Source: JAQTNP01 sp964616145
Lineage (GTDB): Bacteria; Patescibacteriota; Minisyncoccia; Minisyncoccales; PEYH01
DNA: 47,958 nucleotides
Assembly (NCBI GenBank): GCA_964616145.1
Contig: CAZTRD010000007.1
Span: 1-47,958, forward strand
Direction of reading: 5' to 3'
In this document: piece by piece, positions 16,499 to 23,948 of the stretch
Numbering within the stretch: position 1 is the first letter of the stretch
Layout of the letters: every line of letters begins with the position of its first letter
Made by a program: the position numbers and the translations under genes
The notes under the pieces: model-generated
Told to the model about the DNA's origin: nothing
Database searches by the model: none
The model's input: the letters and a program-made list of their open reading frames with translations, nothing else

Positions 16499-16561
16499 AT
16501 GTGCGGGGATTCGCAAGGCAGAGGAGATACATGTGGGTTAAATGGTGATATCGGGATATAA
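16499..16561 (+). CDS. Mini-ORF 1 of the MCGD array (20 aa)
   Basis: A 20-codon ORF, MCGDSQGRGDTCGLNGDIGI. It shares the first five residues MCGDS with mini-ORF 3 and MCGD with mini-ORF 4. Its upstream DNA lacks the 25-nt repeat of the other three but is similarly AT-rich. It is very Gly/Asp-rich, with two Cys. It could be a signalling peptide, a modified-peptide precursor or a leader; no known family fits. Confidence 0.5.
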   Translation: MCGDSQGRGDTCGLNGDIGI

Positions 16562-16567
16562 TCAATT

Positions 16568-16592
16568 TTTATAATTAAACTTTAAAAATATG
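16568..16592 (+). repeat. Promoter-leader repeat, copy 1
   Basis: First of three identical 25-nt units that contain TATAAT (16570-16575) and end in the ATG of a mini-ORF. The other copies are at 16746-16770 and 16817-16841. The -10 to ATG gap is 14 nt. Confidence 0.9.
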
Positions 16593-16739
16593 GCAGAAAC
16601 AGCAGTTGGTCGTGGAGAATCAGCAGAAGGTCTAAAAGGGCCAGGAGATGGAGGTGGTTTAATGCTAGGGCCCAAAGAAAGCGGATTGAAGGGCGGAGAT
16701 CAAATAGGAGGTTTAAGAGGGGATGATGGTGGAGTTTAA
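16590..16739 (+). CDS. Mini-ORF 2 of the array: Gly-rich 49-aa repeat peptide
   Basis: A 49-codon ORF starting in repeat copy 1. It contains about three imperfect internal repeats of the form GLKG(P)GDxGGL, at roughly 15-24, 32-42 and 42-49 (GLKGPGDGGGL, GLKGGDQIGGL, LRGDDGGV). It has no Cys and no hydrophobic segment, so it is neither a membrane protein nor a classic signal peptide. No family is recognised. The repeat makeup could suit a multi-core peptide precursor, but no modifying enzyme is nearby. Confidence 0.55.
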   Translation: MAETAVGRGESAEGLKGPGDGGGLMLGPKESGLKGGDQIGGLRGDDGGV

Positions 16740-16745
16740 AATATA

Positions 16746-16770
16746 TTTATAATTAAACTTTAAAAATATG
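16746..16770 (+). repeat. Promoter-leader repeat, copy 2
   Basis: Second identical 25-nt unit, TATAAT at 16748-16753, ending in the ATG of mini-ORF 3. Confidence 0.9.
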
Positions 16771-16812
16771 TGTGGAGATTCAGTAATGTTCAATGGAGAG
16801 ATATCCGCTTAA
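16768..16812 (+). CDS. Mini-ORF 3 of the MCGD array (14 aa)
   Basis: A 14-codon ORF, MCGDSVMFNGEISA. Same start sequence and same upstream unit as mini-ORF 4. Confidence 0.5.
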   Translation: MCGDSVMFNGEISA

Positions 16813-16816
16813 TTCT

Positions 16817-16841
16817 TTTATAATTAAACTTTAAAAATATG
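16817..16841 (+). repeat. Promoter-leader repeat, copy 3
   Basis: Third identical 25-nt unit, TATAAT at 16819-16824, ending in the ATG of mini-ORF 4. Confidence 0.9.
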
Positions 16842-16886
16842 TGTGGAGATTGGGTAGGATTTGCGCCAGATGATCATGGCCCATAA
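16839..16886 (+). CDS. Mini-ORF 4 of the MCGD array (15 aa)
   Basis: A 15-codon ORF, MCGDWVGFAPDDHGP, ending directly at the array terminator. The N-terminal MCGD is shared while the rest varies, as in a family of short peptides with a constant head and variable tail. Confidence 0.5.
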   Translation: MCGDWVGFAPDDHGP

Positions 16887-16916
16887 AAAGAACGCGGAAA
16901 CGCGCTCTTTTGTTTT
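16887..16916 (+). terminator. Terminator of the mini-ORF array
   Basis: Ten-base arms 16887-16896 and 16901-16910 (one A-C mismatch) closed by a GAAA tetraloop, then TGTTTT. Confidence 0.8.
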
Positions 16917-16943
16917 GCCTTAAAAGAGATTTTAAGTTAAAAT
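16915..16943 (+). promoter_or_regulatory. Promoter giving a leaderless mRNA for the 16951 gene
   Basis: TTGCCT (16915-16920) and TAAAAT (16938-16943) at 17 nt spacing. The ATG at 16951 is 7 nt past the -10. Confidence 0.5.
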
Positions 16944-16950
16944 TGAGGAT

Positions 16951-17808
16951 ATGAATAAAGTATTCGTAATCAACTCAAGAGGAGAACAGGAGCCCTTTTC
17001 TTTCAGAAAAGTACTGACTAGTGCTGTTAGAGCCGGTGCTTCAAAGAAAGCAGCTATGGATATTGCTTTGACTATCAAAGAAGAAGTTGTTTCCGGAATG
17101 AGAACTTCAGATATTTTCAGAAGAGTGAAAGAAATGCTTTTAACATATGATTACACTGCTGCCTTAAGATTTAATTTAAAGGAAGCAATTAAAAGATTAG
17201 GGCCAAGCGGATTTCCTTTTGAAAAGTACATGGCAGAAGTATTCCATTATAATGGATATCATGTCACCTTAAATCAATTTCTTAAGGGAAAATGCGTATC
17301 TCATGAAATTGATTTCATTGCAGAGAATGATTCAGAAATCATCATTGCCGAATGCAAATACAGGATATCTGGAGGCGACAGGATTGATGTTAAAAACTGC
17401 CTATCCAATTACGCTAAGTTTTTTGATTTAAAGGAAGGATATTTTAAAGGTTTTAAAAAACCCTTAAAAATATATTTAATCACTAATGCTAAATTTACCA
17501 ATCAGGCGATAAAATACGCTAAATGCGTTGGATTGGAACTATTAGGATGGAGGTATCCTACTGCCAGAGGATTGGAAGCGATGATAGAAGAAAAGAATTT
17601 GTACCCGGTAACAATCCTCCCTTCTTTTAAAGGGGTTGTTACCAATATGCTGTCATCTCATAACAGAATGCTGGTAACTGATTTGCTGAGTACAAGCGTT
17701 GACGCATTAGCCAAGCATGAGAATATTCCAAAAAGCAAATTGATTCCATTGATAGAAGAAGCTAAAATCTTAATGGAATTGAACGGGAAAAAAATTAAAC
17801 CTGTATAA
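16951..17808 (+). CDS. ATP-cone/PD-(D/E)XK nuclease fusion
   Basis: A 285-residue protein. Residues 1-85 form an ATP-cone ('VFVINSRGEQEPFSFRKVLTSAVRAG'). Residues about 90-205 form a restriction-endonuclease-like (Mrr-type) domain with the metal-binding set HEID (Asp121) and AECK (Glu134, Lys136). A helical tail follows. Such fusions suggest nuclease activity gated by adenine nucleotides; the target is unknown. It ends 1 nt before the oxidoreductase gene, so co-expression is likely, though a shared function is not obvious. Confidence 0.8.
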   Translation: MNKVFVINSRGEQEPFSFRKVLTSAVRAGASKKAAMDIALTIKEEVVSGMRTSDIFRRVKEMLLTYDYTAALRFNLKEAIKRLGPSGFPFEKYMAEVFHYNGYHVTLNQFLKGKCVSHEIDFIAENDSEIIIAECKYRISGGDRIDVKNCLSNYAKFFDLKEGYFKGFKKPLKIYLITNAKFTNQAIKYAKCVGLELLGWRYPTARGLEAMIEEKNLYPVTILPSFKGVVTNMLSSHNRMLVTDLLSTSVDALAKHENIPKSKLIPLIEEAKILMELNGKKIKPV

Positions 17809-17809
17809 T

Positions 17810-19462
17810 ATGGAAGAAATATCAATATTAATAGGGGGAAAGGCAGGGGATGGGATAAAGCAAGCGGGAAACATGGTTGCTAAAATGTTAAACCGTTACG
17901 GTCTCAATGTCTTTGTATATGAAGATTATCAGTCATTGATAAAGGGAGGGCATAATTTTTCTATCATCAGAGCTGGGATAGACAAGATAGACAGCCATAG
18001 GGATATGGCAGATATTTTAATCGCTTTTGATCAAGACACCTTAAAAGAGCATAACAAAGTGATAAAGAAAAACACTTTGGTAATCTTTGATTCAGGAGTT
18101 TGCAAGTTCAATAAAGGAATAGGAGTAGATATGTCTTTGATAGCCAAAGAGAATGGCCTGCCTCCTATTGCCAGAAATGTGGTAGGGATAGGGATCCTGG
18201 CTAAATTATTAGGAATTGATTTTGACAACGTATCCAATGTAATTACCTCCTCTCTATGCGTGAACTTAGAAGGAAATATTAAAGCTAGCAAAGCCGGATA
18301 TCAAAAAGTAGAGAATAGGATTGTTTTAAAACATGGGAAATCAAAGCCAATGCCATTGCTTACGGGAAATGAAGCAATTGCATTGGGAATTGCAAAAGCC
18401 GGCCTTGATTTCTACATTTCATATCCCATGACTCCTTCAACAGGGATTCTTCATTTTCTTGCTGATTATCAAAAGCAATTAGGAATTAATGTAATCCATC
18501 CGGAAAATGAGATTTCTGCTGCCATGATGGCTCAAGGCGTAGCTTTTGCCGGGAAAAAAGTGGCAGTAGGAACATCAGGAGGGGGGTTTGCCTTGATGAC
18601 TGAGGCATTAAGTTTTTCAGGAATGGGAGAAATCCCTGTAATGTTTATCCTGTCTCAAAGATATTCTCCTTCTACCGGGGTTCCGACATATACAGGGCAA
18701 AGTGACTTGTCCTTTGCTTTGAATGCCGGACATGGGGAGTTTTGTAAAATTGTAGCTGCTCCGGGAGATGCAGACCAATCCTTCTATCTTGCTTCAGAAT
18801 TGTTAAATCTTTCCTGGAAATTCCAAGTTCCCTCAATCTTGCTTTCTGACAAGCATTTAAGCGAAAGCACTTTTATTTGCGACTTTGACGAGAAAAAAGT
18901 TAAAGAGATATACCCTAAAATGTGGGACAAAAAAGGAAAATATGTGAGGTATAGGGTGACGGCTGATGGAATTTCGCCTTTGATGTTCCCAGGTTCAAAA
19001 GATGCAATAGTAAAAACTACCAGCTATGAACATGATGATTTAGGAACAGCTGTTGAAGATATGTATTGGATAAAAAGGATGGCAGATAAAAGATTAAGGA
19101 AGAGGGAGACGATTAAGAAATACTTTGAGAAAAAAGAAACAGTAAAAGTATTTGGGAATAAAAAGAGTAAGATTGCTATCATCGGCTGGGGTTCTGTTTT
19201 GGGAGCGGCCAGAGAAACAGCAGAGGAATTGGGGATTAAATTCATTCAACCAATATATTTTAAACCGTTTAATTCATCTGCGGTTATTAAAGAATTAAAA
19301 GGAGTAAAGAAATTGATTGATGTGGAAATGAACAGCACTGGGCAGTTAGGAAAGATTCTTGCCGGAAATGGGATCAAGGTTGATAAATCAATATTAAAAT
19401 ATGACGGAAGACCGTTTGCCCAAGACGAATTAAAAGAAAAAATCTTAAAGATAATCAGATGA
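17810..19462 (+). CDS. 2-oxoacid:acceptor oxidoreductase, fused gamma-alpha subunit
   Basis: A 550-residue fusion. The gamma domain (about 1-180) begins 'ISILIGGKAGDGIKQAG'. The alpha (pyrimidine-binding) domain (about 185-410) contains 'YPMTPSTGILHFLAD', 'ENEISAAMMAQGVAFAGKKVAVGTSGGGFALM' and 'QSDLSFALNAGHGEF'. The C-terminal domain lies after 440. With the beta subunit it oxidises a 2-oxoacid with CoA, passing electrons to ferredoxin or flavodoxin. Pyruvate or 2-oxoglutarate cannot be distinguished. It overlaps the beta gene by 4 nt. Confidence 0.9.
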   Translation: MEEISILIGGKAGDGIKQAGNMVAKMLNRYGLNVFVYEDYQSLIKGGHNFSIIRAGIDKIDSHRDMADILIAFDQDTLKEHNKVIKKNTLVIFDSGVCKFNKGIGVDMSLIAKENGLPPIARNVVGIGILAKLLGIDFDNVSNVITSSLCVNLEGNIKASKAGYQKVENRIVLKHGKSKPMPLLTGNEAIALGIAKAGLDFYISYPMTPSTGILHFLADYQKQLGINVIHPENEISAAMMAQGVAFAGKKVAVGTSGGGFALMTEALSFSGMGEIPVMFILSQRYSPSTGVPTYTGQSDLSFALNAGHGEFCKIVAAPGDADQSFYLASELLNLSWKFQVPSILLSDKHLSESTFICDFDEKKVKEIYPKMWDKKGKYVRYRVTADGISPLMFPGSKDAIVKTTSYEHDDLGTAVEDMYWIKRMADKRLRKRETIKKYFEKKETVKVFGNKKSKIAIIGWGSVLGAARETAEELGIKFIQPIYFKPFNSSAVIKELKGVKKLIDVEMNSTGQLGKILAGNGIKVDKSILKYDGRPFAQDELKEKILKIIR

Positions 19463-20304
19463 AAACACAAGATTTAACTTTAAATACAAAAAATACTTGG
19501 TGTCCGGGATGTTCTAATTTCGGGATAGACGCTGCTTTTAAAATGGCTGTTTCTGAATTAATTGAAGAGGGGGAGAGATTGGAGAATTTTGTAGTTGTAA
19601 CAGGGATAGGTTGCCATGCAAAGATTGTTGATTATCTTAATCTTTCCAGTTTGTATAGTTTGCATGGCAGGCCAATTCCCGCAGCCACAGGAATTAAGCT
19701 AGCCAACCCCAATTTAAAGGTAATTGTTTTTGAAGGAGATGGCGATGCCTATGACGAGGGGATAGAGCATTTGATCCATGCTGCCAAGAAGAATACCAAT
19801 ATTACCGTAATTGTGCATAATAACAGGCTGTTTGCCTTGACTACTGGGCAGTTTACAGCAACCTCTCCTAAGGGGTTTATCGGCCGTTCTACGCCCCAAG
19901 GGAGCATAGAAGAACCATTTAATCCATTGGCGCTGATGTTGGCTGATAGGGCCAGTTTTGTAGCTAGGGGGTATGCCTTAAAAACCAATCATTTGAAGGA
20001 TCTGATCAAGAAAGCAATTAAAAATGAAGGGTTTTCCTTCATTGATGTATTGCAGCCCTGTATCTCATATTTCAACAATATTGAATTCTACAATCAGAAA
20101 GTATACGAATTGGAAAGCGTAAATCATGATTCAAAGAATTTTGATAAAGCATGGGAGAAAGCCAGAGAATGGGATTATGGAAAAGAAGCTAACAAGATTC
20201 CTATCGGTTTGTTCTATTCTATCTCAAGACCTTCATATGAATCATTTATTGAACAAAGAGAAAAACCAAAAAGCATTTCTTCAATACTTTCCAATAAAAT
20301 ATGA
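19459..20304 (+). CDS. 2-oxoacid:acceptor oxidoreductase, beta (TPP) subunit
   Basis: A 281-residue thiamine-diphosphate subunit. CPGCSNFG (15-22) and the TPP motif from GDGD (93-96) to NN (121-122) are typical. Two Cys of CxxC can ligate the proximal [4Fe-4S] cluster. There is no delta ferredoxin-like subunit nearby, as in the two-subunit enzymes of anaerobes. It overlaps prmC by 4 nt. Confidence 0.9.
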   Translation: MKTQDLTLNTKNTWCPGCSNFGIDAAFKMAVSELIEEGERLENFVVVTGIGCHAKIVDYLNLSSLYSLHGRPIPAATGIKLANPNLKVIVFEGDGDAYDEGIEHLIHAAKKNTNITVIVHNNRLFALTTGQFTATSPKGFIGRSTPQGSIEEPFNPLALMLADRASFVARGYALKTNHLKDLIKKAIKNEGFSFIDVLQPCISYFNNIEFYNQKVYELESVNHDSKNFDKAWEKAREWDYGKEANKIPIGLFYSISRPSYESFIEQREKPKSISSILSNKI

Positions 20305-20921
20305 TAAAGTTTTTAAACTGTAAGATTGATAAATCTTTTAAAGTATTGGAGCCACGTTTGGAAACAGAGTTTTGGACTAAAAAAGCAATAGCAATGATGC
20401 AAAAAATACCAAGACCATTAAAGGTTTTGGATATTTTTTCTGGTTCCGGTTGCATTGGGATAGCAATATTAAAAAACACCAGGTCATTCGTAGATTTTTC
20501 AGATATTTCAAAAGATTCTTTAAGACAGATTAAAAAGAACATCAAATTGAATAATATTGTGAATCAAAGATTTACAATAATTCATTCCGATGTTTTTTCT
20601 AAAATATCATCCAAATATGATTTCATTCTTGCCAATCCTCCGTATGTGGCATTGGATAGGATAGGGGAGGTTGATCCGCAAGTTATTAAGAAAGATCCTC
20701 ATTTGGCTCTTTTTGCCGGAGAAGATGGGATGCTTTTTATTGAAAAATTATTAAAAGATGTAAAAAAACATTTAAATCCAAATGGAATTCTTTTTTTAGA
20801 ATTTGATCCCATGCAAAAAGAAAAGATTAAAATGATTTTGGAGAAAAAGAAATTAGAATATGAATTTAAAAAAGATCAGTTTAAAAAAACAAGATTTTTA
20901 ATTGCAAAAAATGTTTCTTAA
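20301..20921 (+). CDS. prmC: PrmC/HemK-like glutamine methyltransferase, N-terminally reduced
   Basis: A 206-residue SAM methyltransferase. SAM loop DIFSGSGCIG (44-53) and catalytic ANPPYV (111-116) match the enzyme that methylates Gln of the GGQ motif in release factors. 'LFAGEDGMLFIEKLL' is also a PrmC block. The family is normally about 280 residues with an N-terminal helical domain for binding release factor. That domain is absent here, as in other minimal genomes. It overlaps the upstream beta subunit gene. Confidence 0.82.
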   Translation: MIKFLNCKIDKSFKVLEPRLETEFWTKKAIAMMQKIPRPLKVLDIFSGSGCIGIAILKNTRSFVDFSDISKDSLRQIKKNIKLNNIVNQRFTIIHSDVFSKISSKYDFILANPPYVALDRIGEVDPQVIKKDPHLALFAGEDGMLFIEKLLKDVKKHLNPNGILFLEFDPMQKEKIKMILEKKKLEYEFKKDQFKKTRFLIAKNVS

Positions 20922-21129
20922 AGTAAAAGCGTTTACAGAATCAAAAAAAGAAGAAGTGAAAGAAGAAAAAGAGAATTGTTTTTCTGTTTTTGTTAAAGAA
21001 AAAGCAGAACAAGGGAAAGCCAATGAAAGAATGATTGAATTATTATCTTTACATTTAAAAATTCCAAAAGAGAAATTAGTAATAGTTAAAGGAAGAAAAA
21101 GCAGAAACAAAACAATTAAGATTTGTTAA
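20911..21129 (+). CDS. DUF167/YggU family protein
   Basis: A 72-residue protein. ATG 20911 is chosen (MFLKVKAFTESKKEEV); it overlaps the prmC end. The family core 'KEKAEQGKANERMIELLSLHLKIPKEKLVIVKGRKSRNKTIKI' is clear. The function is unknown. Confidence 0.82.
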   Translation: MFLKVKAFTESKKEEVKEEKENCFSVFVKEKAEQGKANERMIELLSLHLKIPKEKLVIVKGRKSRNKTIKIC

Positions 21130-21138
21130 AAGGGTTAT

Positions 21139-21165
21139 GGGGATGCGCACTCAGTGCGCATCCCC
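21139..21165 (-). terminator. Terminator hairpin of the minus-strand island gene
   Basis: A perfect palindrome: 13-bp arms 21139-21151 and 21153-21165 around one base. It contains the TGA stop of the 21151-21897 gene and lies between convergent genes. Confidence 0.75.
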
Positions 21166-21897
21166 AGAAGGTGCTTTCTCAGAGAAGGTTTTGCTGAGGA
21201 GTGCGATTTCCACTCCCCATGCTTTCGATCCGTCGTTGGACCGGACAAGAAAGACTCGGAAGTCGAATCTTGTGCATCCGAGGTCCACCCGGACTCCCGG
21301 ACGGATCCCTTTCTCGACATGAGAGGTTTGGCCAGGGCATTCGCGCCAGCCAATCTCTCCCCCGATACCGAACCACAAACATGCTGGCAGTTTGCTCCAT
21401 AGCGCGGTTGAGCGCAGGAAGAAACCGCCATCCCAGCTCATCGTAGAGGAGAACGAAGCATTGGATGTTGCCTCAATCCTCCCCTGAAGAGCTATGTTTT
21501 CACCGATTAGTCCATCCGCGTTCACGCGGACATAGAAATCGGTGAAGTTCTTCTGGAATAACAGCCCGGAGCCATAGAACTTTTCGTTCCAGGCCAGGAT
21601 TGTGGCGAATCCGCCTTCAAGGGATGGAAGGATTACTCCTCCTCCCACGAAGCCAGAGTACCAACAGTATCCGCCTCCGAATGCGCAGGCGACCACATCC
21701 CAGTCCGGCAGGCCCAAAGATACTGCCGAGCCAGCAACTCCGATGTTGTCTGCGATTTTGGCAACTCCTACGAGAGCGCCGAATGCAGACTCATCACCGA
21801 ATAGCAAACTTCCTTCGGCGATGATGCTCAGTTCGCTCGCACTCCCAGAGAGTGCTACGAACGCCACCAACAACGCTGCTATTAGCAGCTTTTTCAT
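21151..21897 (-). CDS. Exported beta-rich protein in a G+C-rich island
   Basis: A 248-residue protein. The start at 21897 is set by a ribosome binding site (AAGGGGTGA, about 6 nt upstream) and a signal peptide (MKKLLIAALLVAFVALSGSAS). The mature part is rich in Gly, Ser and aromatics in alternating pattern ('GLLFQKNFTDFYVRVNADGLIGENIALQGRIE', 'GVRVDLGCTRFDFRVFLV'), resembling an outer-membrane-like or extracellular beta sheet protein. That is odd in a presumed single-membrane cell. Codon use is G+C-rich, unlike the flanks. No family is recognised. It is divergent from two lipoprotein genes. Confidence 0.68.
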   Translation of the reverse strand: MKKLLIAALLVAFVALSGSASELSIIAEGSLLFGDESAFGALVGVAKIADNIGVAGSAVSLGLPDWDVVACAFGGGYCWYSGFVGGGVILPSLEGGFATILAWNEKFYGSGLLFQKNFTDFYVRVNADGLIGENIALQGRIEATSNASFSSTMSWDGGFFLRSTALWSKLPACLWFGIGGEIGWRECPGQTSHVEKGIRPGVRVDLGCTRFDFRVFLVRSNDGSKAWGVEIALLSKTFSEKAPSGDAH

Positions 21898-21922
21898 TTC
21901 GATCACCCCTTCGCTAATTAGT

Positions 21923-21951
21923 ATCATATCATCAAATCATCTTCATGTCAA
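21923..21951 (-). promoter_or_regulatory. Divergent promoter, leftward
   Basis: On the minus strand, TTGACA (complement of 21946-21951) and TATGAT (complement of 21923-21928) at 17 nt spacing drive the 21897 gene. Its -35 box lies 3 bp from that of the opposite promoter. Confidence 0.75.
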
Positions 21952-21954
21952 ACA

Positions 21955-21983
21955 TTGACATAGATAGGTATTTCTGATAGAAT
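21955..21983 (+). promoter_or_regulatory. Divergent promoter, rightward
   Basis: TTGACA (21955-21960) and TAGAAT (21978-21983) at 17 nt spacing drive the lipoprotein pair. Together with the leftward -35 it forms the palindrome TGTCAAACATTGACA, a possible shared regulator site. Confidence 0.75.
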
Positions 21984-22019
21984 ATAAACTGAAATCGTCG
22001 GAAGAAGGAGGCAAAGGAG

Positions 22020-22481
22020 ATGAAGATGATCGACACGGCAAGAATGACGTTGCTGGCAGTCGGGGTGGCGCTGTTTGCCGTCCTGATCGGGGGGTGCATG
22101 GGATGGTTTGAGGAAACCGTCATCCCATGCCCTGACTGTCCTCTTCCATGTCAGGATACGCCGCCGGAGGTGGTGGCCGTCCTGACGTACGATGGCTGTT
22201 CCCAGACTATCTGTGTCGATGCGAGTGGTTCGCACGATACGGATGCGTGTGGGGATGCGACCATCGTTAGGATGGAGGTAAACGTCCCAAACCTTGGGAC
22301 GTTCGACGGAAGCAGTGGACTCACCACTTGCTTCTCTGTTCCTCACGATGAGTGTGGGATCATGATCTGCGAGGGTCCCATACTTATCACGGTATGGGAC
22401 AACGAGGGGACGGCGAATACCGCGGTTGCCCGGTATACGATCACCGGCGATACGGCGACGTTCGTCGAAGAAGTACCTTAG
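22020..22481 (+). CDS. Lipoprotein with a PKD/Ig-like domain (island)
   Basis: A 153-residue protein with AAGGAGG (22005-22011) 8 nt before the ATG. It has a lipoprotein signal peptide with lipobox LIGGC near residue 27, then 'PPEVVAVLTYDGCSQTICVDASGS' and 'GPILITVWDNEGTANTAVARYTI', a pattern like PKD or Ig-like beta sandwiches. It should be anchored outside the membrane by lipid. It shares 'TYD....QICV' with the next gene, so the two look like diverged paralogs. G+C-rich codons; for example 37 of 60 bases at 22141-22200 are G or C. Confidence 0.68.
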   Translation: MKMIDTARMTLLAVGVALFAVLIGGCMGWFEETVIPCPDCPLPCQDTPPEVVAVLTYDGCSQTICVDASGSHDTDACGDATIVRMEVNVPNLGTFDGSSGLTTCFSVPHDECGIMICEGPILITVWDNEGTANTAVARYTITGDTATFVEEVP

Positions 22482-22499
22482 CCGGCTGGGAGGTCCTAC

Positions 22500-22874
22500 A
22501 TGAAGAAAGCGATTCTGGCGGTGGGTCTGCTGGTTGCAGCAGTTCTGCTTCTGGCAGGTTGTCTCGTTGAAGACGTAGACGATGTCTCCATCACCTACGA
22601 TTCTCGGACAGAACAGATCTGTGTTCGTGTTCCGAGGTCCTACGGAATAGGAGACAACACACTTCAGGTTGAGTCGTTACAGGTCTGGACACTCGTGTCC
22701 GGATCCCTGAACGATGAAGGGAGAGAAGAGGGGTGCAAACTCTTCTTCCCTAGACCTGAAGCAGAGGTGTTCAAGATCTACGTCTATGTCTACTTCGTTA
22801 ACGCCCAGCAGTGTAGCTGGGTCTACGAAGTGGAATTCGTGGACGGGGATCTTGTGTACACCGAGGGAGGTTGA
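22500..22874 (+). CDS. Second lipoprotein, likely paralog (island)
   Basis: A 124-residue protein with ribosome binding site GGGAGGT 6-7 nt before the ATG and a signal peptide with lipobox LLAGC near residue 21. The mature part, 'VSITYDSRTEQICVRVPRSYG' then beta-rich segments 'FKIYVYVYFVNAQQCSWVYEVEFVDGD', parallels the previous lipoprotein. It is co-transcribed with it (18-nt gap). No family is recognised. Confidence 0.66.
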   Translation: MKKAILAVGLLVAAVLLLAGCLVEDVDDVSITYDSRTEQICVRVPRSYGIGDNTLQVESLQVWTLVSGSLNDEGREEGCKLFFPRPEAEVFKIYVYVYFVNAQQCSWVYEVEFVDGDLVYTEGG

Positions 22875-22906
22875 TCTTTGACCCGGCGCAAGCCGGAAAA
22901 CCATAG

Positions 22907-22949
22907 GCGGGTACTCTTCTAAGGAGGAAGGGTACCCGCGCTTCACTTT
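22907..22949 (+). terminator. Terminator of the lipoprotein operon
   Basis: Stem GCGGGTAC (22907-22914) / GTACCCGC (22932-22939) followed by GCTTCACTTTT. A smaller hairpin CCGGC/GCCGG lies just before it (22883-22896). Confidence 0.7.
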
Positions 22950-22965
22950 TGATAGTTAAATATCG

Positions 22966-22971
22966 TATAAT
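22966..22971 (+). promoter_or_regulatory. -10 box of the exchanger gene
   Basis: TATAAT, 8 nt before ATG 22980. No ribosome binding site and no clear -35, so a near-leaderless transcript is predicted. Confidence 0.5.
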
Positions 22972-22979
22972 AGACATAT

Positions 22980-23948
22980 ATGATATTGTTGTCTATTTTT
23001 GTTTTCATTATCTCGTTTTTTATAATGGCTAAGGCTGGTAGCTGGATAGTGAAGGCATTGTCTAATATATCCAGAATCTTAAAATGGAGGGAATTCATTG
23101 TTGCCTCTTTTATCATGTCTTCCGCATCAACTCTTCCAGAGTTGTTTATCGCCATTAATTCAAGCATTAAAAAAGTCCCCCAATTATCTATTGGAAATGT
23201 AATAGGGGCTGGAGTTATATATCTTACCTTGGTAATAGGGGTAGGAACCATAATGGCCGGGAAATTGAGATTCAAGAGTAATATAATAAAGAGATCGTCT
23301 GCTTTTGCTGTATTATATCTATTCTTACCAATATTACTTTTGATAGATGGATACTTTTCCAGAACTGATGGAATCATTTTAATATTGGCCCTTATATTCT
23401 ACTTCCAGGAATTAGTAAAGCATCAAAGGAAATTTTCCAAAGTATATAATCATTACAAAACTAATTTTAGAAAAAAGATTTTTGATTTCTTTAAATATTT
23501 TGCCTTATTCCTATTCGGAATAGCTATTCTTTTAATAGGAAGCAATGGAGTAGTTTTTGCCGCAATGAATATTGCCGCTCTGACTCCAATTTCAATATTT
23601 ATCATTGGACTACTAATAGTAGCTATAGGAACATCTTTGCCTGAATTGGTATTTGCCATTGAGTCAACCAGATTAGGATATAAGGAGATGATAATAGGAA
23701 GCGTATTGGGTTCTGTTGTAATAGACGCAGGATTAGTATTGGGAATGGCTGCCATTATCTGTCCTTTTAGAGTATTTAATATTCCTCAATATGTTTTAGG
23801 AATTGCTTTTTCAATTATTACAGCCGGGCTTTTCTTTCTATTTTCTAGAAGCAAGAATGAGATAAACAGAAAAGAGGGGATAGTTTTGATATCTATTTAC
23901 TCTTTGTTTTTGATATCTCAGATACTATACGAGATATTTAAGATTTAG
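22980..23948 (+). CDS. Calcium/sodium antiporter (CaCA family)
   Basis: A 322-residue protein with about ten helices and the two inverted alpha repeats of cation/Ca2+ exchangers: 'SSASTLPELFIAINSS...GNVIGAGV' (about 41-80) and 'AIGTSLPELVFAIES...GSVLGSVVIDAGLVLG' (about 216-260). The conserved Glu in each PEL segment binds the cations. It is convergent with uvrB, overlapping its end by 4 nt. Confidence 0.88.
   Translation: MILLSIFVFIISFFIMAKAGSWIVKALSNISRILKWREFIVASFIMSSASTLPELFIAINSSIKKVPQLSIGNVIGAGVIYLTLVIGVGTIMAGKLRFKSNIIKRSSAFAVLYLFLPILLLIDGYFSRTDGIILILALIFYFQELVKHQRKFSKVYNHYKTNFRKKIFDFFKYFALFLFGIAILLIGSNGVVFAAMNIAALTPISIFIIGLLIVAIGTSLPELVFAIESTRLGYKEMIIGSVLGSVVIDAGLVLGMAAIICPFRVFNIPQYVLGIAFSIITAGLFFLFSRSKNEINRKEGIVLISIYSLFLISQILYEIFKI

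Noticed and set aside
16568..16841. The three 25-nt repeats as a CRISPR array
   Set aside because: Spacing is irregular (178 and 71 bp), each repeat ends in an ATG with an open frame, and there are no cas genes.
21154..21958. Several plus-strand ORFs opposite the 248-aa secreted protein
   Set aside because: Shadows of G+C-rich coding. The minus frame has a signal peptide, ribosome binding site, promoter and terminator.
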